The position numbers and the translations under genes are program-made. A DNA stretch of 34,720 nucleotides from CAZFER01 sp964517495. Its GTDB lineage: Bacteria > Hinthialibacterota > Hinthialibacteria > Hinthialibacterales > Hinthialibacteraceae. Of this stretch, positions 31,867 through 34,720 are shown one piece after another. Location: the NCBI GenBank assembly GCA_964517495.1, contig CAZFER010000068.1, positions 1 to 34,720 on the forward strand. Direction: 5' to 3'. Position 1 is the first letter of the stretch. Each line of letters starts with the position of its first letter. The notes beneath the pieces were generated by a model that saw only the letters and a list, made by a program, of their open reading frames with translations, did not search any database and had not been told where the DNA came from.

Positions 31867-33684
31867 ATGGCTACGACGGCATATACTGTATCCGCCCTAA
31901 AATACCGCCCCAAGTTCTTTTCCGAAGTGCTCGCCCAGGAGCATGTCACACAAACTTTAAAAAACAGTTTGAAACGCTCGCAAATCGCCAATGCTTTTTT
32001 ATTTGTTGGTCCTCGGGGAACGGGTAAAACCACCACGGCACGTTTGTTGGCCAAAGCCCTGAATTGTGAAAATCTTCAGGAGGGAGAACCCTGCAACCAA
32101 TGCGATTCATGCATTGCCGTGAACAGAGGGAACCATAACGATGTGTTGGAAGTTGACGCCGCCTCCAATCGGGGAATCGAGGAGATCAAAGCGCTGCGGG
32201 AAAGCGTTCGATTTACACCTGGGCTAGGGAAATATAAGGTTTATGTGATTGACGAAGTGCATATGTTGACCAAAGAGGCGAATAATGCCTTTTTGAAGAC
32301 GTTGGAAGAGCCTCCCTCTCATGTTCGCTTTATTCTGGCGACGACGGAACTGCATAAAATCCTGCCGACCATACTTTCACGCTGCCAACGTTATCAGTTT
32401 CGACGAATCCCCACTCAGATTATTGTTGAGCACTTAACCCGCATTATTGATACACAAGGTGATATTACTTTTCAAGACAACACCGAACGGGATCGAATTC
32501 TATATCAGATCGCAAAAAAATCCGAAGGTGGCCTGCGGGATGCTCTTTTTTCTCTGGATCAATTAATCGCCTTTTGTTCTGGCAGTTTAAGCCTGGCTGA
32601 AGTCGAAGATGCGCTGGGTTCCATTGATTTTGAAACCATCGAAGGATTTATCCGGGCCATTCTTCAAAATGATGTGCAAACCATACTGAATATCATAGAG
32701 GATATCAGCAATCGAGGAAAAGAATTCGCCATATTCTTTAAAGAATGTTTGCAGCACTTGCGCAATCTTTGTGTGATAAAGGTTGCTAAAGACCACACTG
32801 GCTTTCTCGACATGCCCAACGACTGGATAGATCAGTTACAGGCTACCGCTGAACTCACTTCGATTGAGCAAATTCTTTATGTTACGGATATATTATGGGA
32901 AGCCGAACAACGCATGCGTTTCTTCCCCAATGCACGGCTGGTTATGGAGATGGTAGCGATCAAAGCGGCCAAAGCGGGGCAGGCCATTCAGATCGACGAT
33001 ATCATCAAGTCGCTTTCATCCATGACCAATACGTCCCAACTGGCAAATGTATCCACAACACCCCAAGCCGTCCAAACTCAACCGATAGTGAATTCACCCA
33101 AACCCCAGGACGAAAGTTTATTTAACGCTCGATCCAACAATTCAAGCCAAACACAAGCCTCTGCCCCTCCAACAGGTGCGATTCAATCAAATTATTCTAA
33201 AGCGCCCCCCCATTCGGATGAAAAACCCGCTCAAGAAAAAACACAAGCGAGCACTATTTCTGAAACTACATCACTATCCACTTTATGGAACCATTTTTTG
33301 CATGGGCTTGAATCCAACCCACTGCTGGCAGGTGCTTTAGAAGACAGTCAATTGCTGGAAATGCAAGATACTATTCTAAGAATAGGCATTCCAAAACAGC
33401 ATGCTTATTTTATGCGCACCCTTGAACAGGCTCGAAACCGCCAGACTCTCACGACTCTTACCGAAGAAGCGTTTGGGAAGAAAATGCAGATTGTTTATGA
33501 AGTGCGTGATGACATCCAAACCAAATCGCATTCCGAACCAGAACCTACACCCACTCAAGCCTCCGGTCCTTCACGAAAAGAACTGCTTGATCGTGTTTAT
33601 CAAAACAAGACCTTTGATAAATTGACGGAAATGTTTCCCGGCAGGATTGTGAATATTACCCCAATGAAAGAAAATAACGCTTAA
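31867..33684 (+). CDS. dnaX: DNA polymerase III subunit gamma/tau
   Basis: Clamp-loader ATPase of the replisome, 605 residues. Walker A is GPRGTGKT (48-55), the zinc site C67, C76, C79, C82 (CNQCDSC block), Walker B VYVIDEVHML, sensor 1 ATTELHKI and the SRC motif ILSRCQRYQF. A Pro/Gln/Ser/Thr-rich linker (about 385-470) leads to the C-terminal tau-like region. ATG at 31867 with AGGA upstream is preferred over the TTG at 31849. No slippery site in the usual place. Next in the conserved SRP RNA-dnaX-ybaB-recR order. Confidence 0.96.
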   Translation: MATTAYTVSALKYRPKFFSEVLAQEHVTQTLKNSLKRSQIANAFLFVGPRGTGKTTTARLLAKALNCENLQEGEPCNQCDSCIAVNRGNHNDVLEVDAASNRGIEEIKALRESVRFTPGLGKYKVYVIDEVHMLTKEANNAFLKTLEEPPSHVRFILATTELHKILPTILSRCQRYQFRRIPTQIIVEHLTRIIDTQGDITFQDNTERDRILYQIAKKSEGGLRDALFSLDQLIAFCSGSLSLAEVEDALGSIDFETIEGFIRAILQNDVQTILNIIEDISNRGKEFAIFFKECLQHLRNLCVIKVAKDHTGFLDMPNDWIDQLQATAELTSIEQILYVTDILWEAEQRMRFFPNARLVMEMVAIKAAKAGQAIQIDDIIKSLSSMTNTSQLANVSTTPQAVQTQPIVNSPKPQDESLFNARSNNSSQTQASAPPTGAIQSNYSKAPPHSDEKPAQEKTQASTISETTSLSTLWNHFLHGLESNPLLAGALEDSQLLEMQDTILRIGIPKQHAYFMRTLEQARNRQTLTTLTEEAFGKKMQIVYEVRDDIQTKSHSEPEPTPTQASGPSRKELLDRVYQNKTFDKLTEMFPGRIVNITPMKENNA

Positions 33685-33725
33685 ATCGTCTATAATAAAG
33701 TAAATACGTGTTTAAGGAGAAATCC

Positions 33726-34049
33726 ATGAAAGGTTTAGGCAATATCGCCAATATGATGAAGCAAGCCCAACAAATGCAAAAAAAAATGGGCGAAATTCAG
33801 AAAGAGCTGGAAAATGAAGAAGTGACCGCCTCTGCTGGTGGAGGGATGATTGCGGTCACTATGAATGGGAAACAAAAGATAACTGCGATTAAAATCGAAC
33901 CGGAAATCGTCAATCCTGACGATGTGACCATGCTGGAGGATCTGATCACTGTGGCCGTGAATGAAGCCCAGGATCGTGTCCAGGAAATGGTAAAAGAACG
34001 CATGACAGCCCTGACCGGCGGTATTAATATTCCCGGCATTACATCATGA
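33726..34049 (+). CDS. ybaB: YbaB/EbfC-family nucleoid-associated protein
   Basis: 107 residues. Helical start GLGNIANMMKQAQQMQKKMG followed by the family core VTASAGGGMIAVTMNGKQKI and IKIEPEIVNPDD. Family members bind DNA as dimers and are coded between dnaX and recR in very many bacteria. AGGAG lies 6 bases before the ATG, and the stop overlaps the recR start by four bases (ATGA), so they are translationally coupled. Confidence 0.95.
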   Translation: MKGLGNIANMMKQAQQMQKKMGEIQKELENEEVTASAGGGMIAVTMNGKQKITAIKIEPEIVNPDDVTMLEDLITVAVNEAQDRVQEMVKERMTALTGGINIPGITS

Positions 34050-34672
34050 GCAATTATTCCAACACATCGGGGCGTAAAACGACCAATGCGCCATCCATTG
34101 ATGCGGTCGCCAGGCAATTGGCGAAACTCCCGGGCATTGGGCCGCGTATGGCTCAACGCTTGACATTTGCTCTGTTAAAACGCAAACGGGAAGAGATTCA
34201 GGAACTTATAAACGCCCTTTCAAATTTGGCGAATCAGATCAAAACCTGCTCTACATGCGGAAATTATGCGGATTCAGATCCCTGCCATATTTGCAAAGAT
34301 CCCAATCGAGACCGATCCATCCTGTGTGTGGTTGAACAACCTCAGGACTTACTGGCTATTGAGCGTACGGGAAAATACAGCGGCCTTTTCCATGTATTAG
34401 GGGGAGCTCTTTCGCCCATTGATGGGATTGGGCCAGAAGAGATCGGTGTACCAAAATTGTTGAATCGGCTTAAAGATCAGGTCAGTGAAGTCATTGTCGC
34501 CACCAACCCCACTCTTGAGGGGGATGCTACCGCCACTTACCTGCATGATGTCATTCAGCCGATTGGTATCCGGGTCACTCGGCTGGCACGTGGACTGCCC
34601 TCCGGCAGTGAGCTGGAATACGCGGATGAATCCACGCTGGCGTTGGCATTTTCAACACGTGCGGAATTATAA
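34046..34672 (+). CDS. recR: Recombination mediator RecR
   Basis: RecF-pathway repair protein that helps load RecA on gapped DNA. 208 residues. Helix-hairpin-helix LAKLPGIGPRMAQRLTF (about 25-42), zinc finger C68-x2-C71-x8-C80-x2-C83, and the Toprim domain from SILCVVEQPQDLLAIE through HVLGGALSPIDGIGPE to VIVATNPTLEGDATA. The N-terminal 14 residues before SIDAVARQLAKLPG are extra compared with most RecR proteins. Full length to TAA at 34672. A GGGGTA/TACCCC inverted repeat (34677-34699) follows without a T run. Confidence 0.96.
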   Translation: MSNYSNTSGRKTTNAPSIDAVARQLAKLPGIGPRMAQRLTFALLKRKREEIQELINALSNLANQIKTCSTCGNYADSDPCHICKDPNRDRSILCVVEQPQDLLAIERTGKYSGLFHVLGGALSPIDGIGPEEIGVPKLLNRLKDQVSEVIVATNPTLEGDATATYLHDVIQPIGIRVTRLARGLPSGSELEYADESTLALAFSTRAEL

Positions 34673-34720
34673 ATGTGGGGTATGGGAGTTGGTTACCCCC
34701 CCCAATATCATTAAGTTAAA

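Noticed and set aside
32514..32520. A7 run in dnaX as a gamma-producing frameshift site
   Set aside because: It lies near codon 218, inside the ATPase core, far before the usual site; a shifted product would lose essential parts.
33691..33696. TATAAT between dnaX and ybaB
   Set aside because: No -35 box; the gap is short and ybaB is probably co-transcribed with dnaX.
34677..34699. GGGGTA/TACCCC inverted repeat after recR as terminator
   Set aside because: Only six pairs and no run of T follows.
1..34720. CRISPR arrays, tRNA, rRNA, insertion sequences or phage genes
   Set aside because: Read through for regular repeats, tRNA-like folds and transposase or integrase motifs; none seen.

Overview
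The window is ordinary bacterial chromosome of moderate, slightly AT-leaning composition. Genes start with ATG, GTG or TTG behind clear Shine-Dalgarno (SD) sites, and TGA is used as a normal stop. The source is probably an uncultured, carbohydrate-degrading, Gram-negative-type bacterium: it has lipoproteins, two Tat-exported proteins (a sulfatase and a Gfo/Idh oxidoreductase), a large secreted beta-sandwich protein, xylose isomerase and an SSS transporter. This mix is familiar from Planctomycetes, Lentisphaerae, Omnitrophota, Hydrogenedentota and similar candidate phyla. The lineage cannot be fixed from the sequence alone.

Layout. (1) Positions 218-10793, minus strand: a respiratory complex I operon nuoA-B-C-D-H-I-J-K-L-M-N without nuoE, nuoF or nuoG. 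A promoter lies at about 10875-10903, and an unlisted 46-residue membrane microprotein sits between nuoA and nuoB. (2) 10933-12804, minus: four small, mostly uncharacterised genes, including a DsrE-like lipoprotein and a PilZ protein. (3) 13012-14432: glyS and its terminator. (4) 14455-15885: a gene graveyard with an ECF sigma factor cut after region 2 and joined to the tail of another protein, a Phd/ParE-type toxin-antitoxin pair broken in both genes, and a possible sulfatase tail. (5) 15886-19268, minus: xylA, a small membrane protein and a Tat-exported sulfatase. (6) 19614-23151, plus: a Ser/Thr kinase with TPRs, a metallophosphoesterase starting 3 nt after it, and a tagatose/psicose 3-epimerase-like protein. 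(7) 23623-25551: a secreted multidomain protein. (8) 25792-28559: a SprA-like HExxH protein, a convergent SSS symporter, and a small protein behind a sigma-54-type promoter. (9) 28789-30150: a Gfo/Idh oxidoreductase. (10) 30345-34672, plus: two tandem cyclophilins (one a lipoprotein, one cytosolic), a large-type SRP RNA, dnaX, ybaB and recR.

How the parts fit. The complex I genes provide a proton-pumping machine that probably takes electrons from something other than a standard NADH module. The sulfatase, xylose isomerase, ketose epimerase, Gfo/Idh enzyme, symporter and secreted beta-sandwich protein fit uptake and conversion of sulfated or xylose-containing plant or algal sugars. The kinase and phosphoesterase form a likely reversible-phosphorylation pair. 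SRP RNA-dnaX-ybaB-recR is a conserved housekeeping block. The least explained items are the nuoA/nuoB microprotein, the HExxH and sigma-54-linked small proteins, the minus-strand cluster at 10.9-12.8 kb, and the graveyard.
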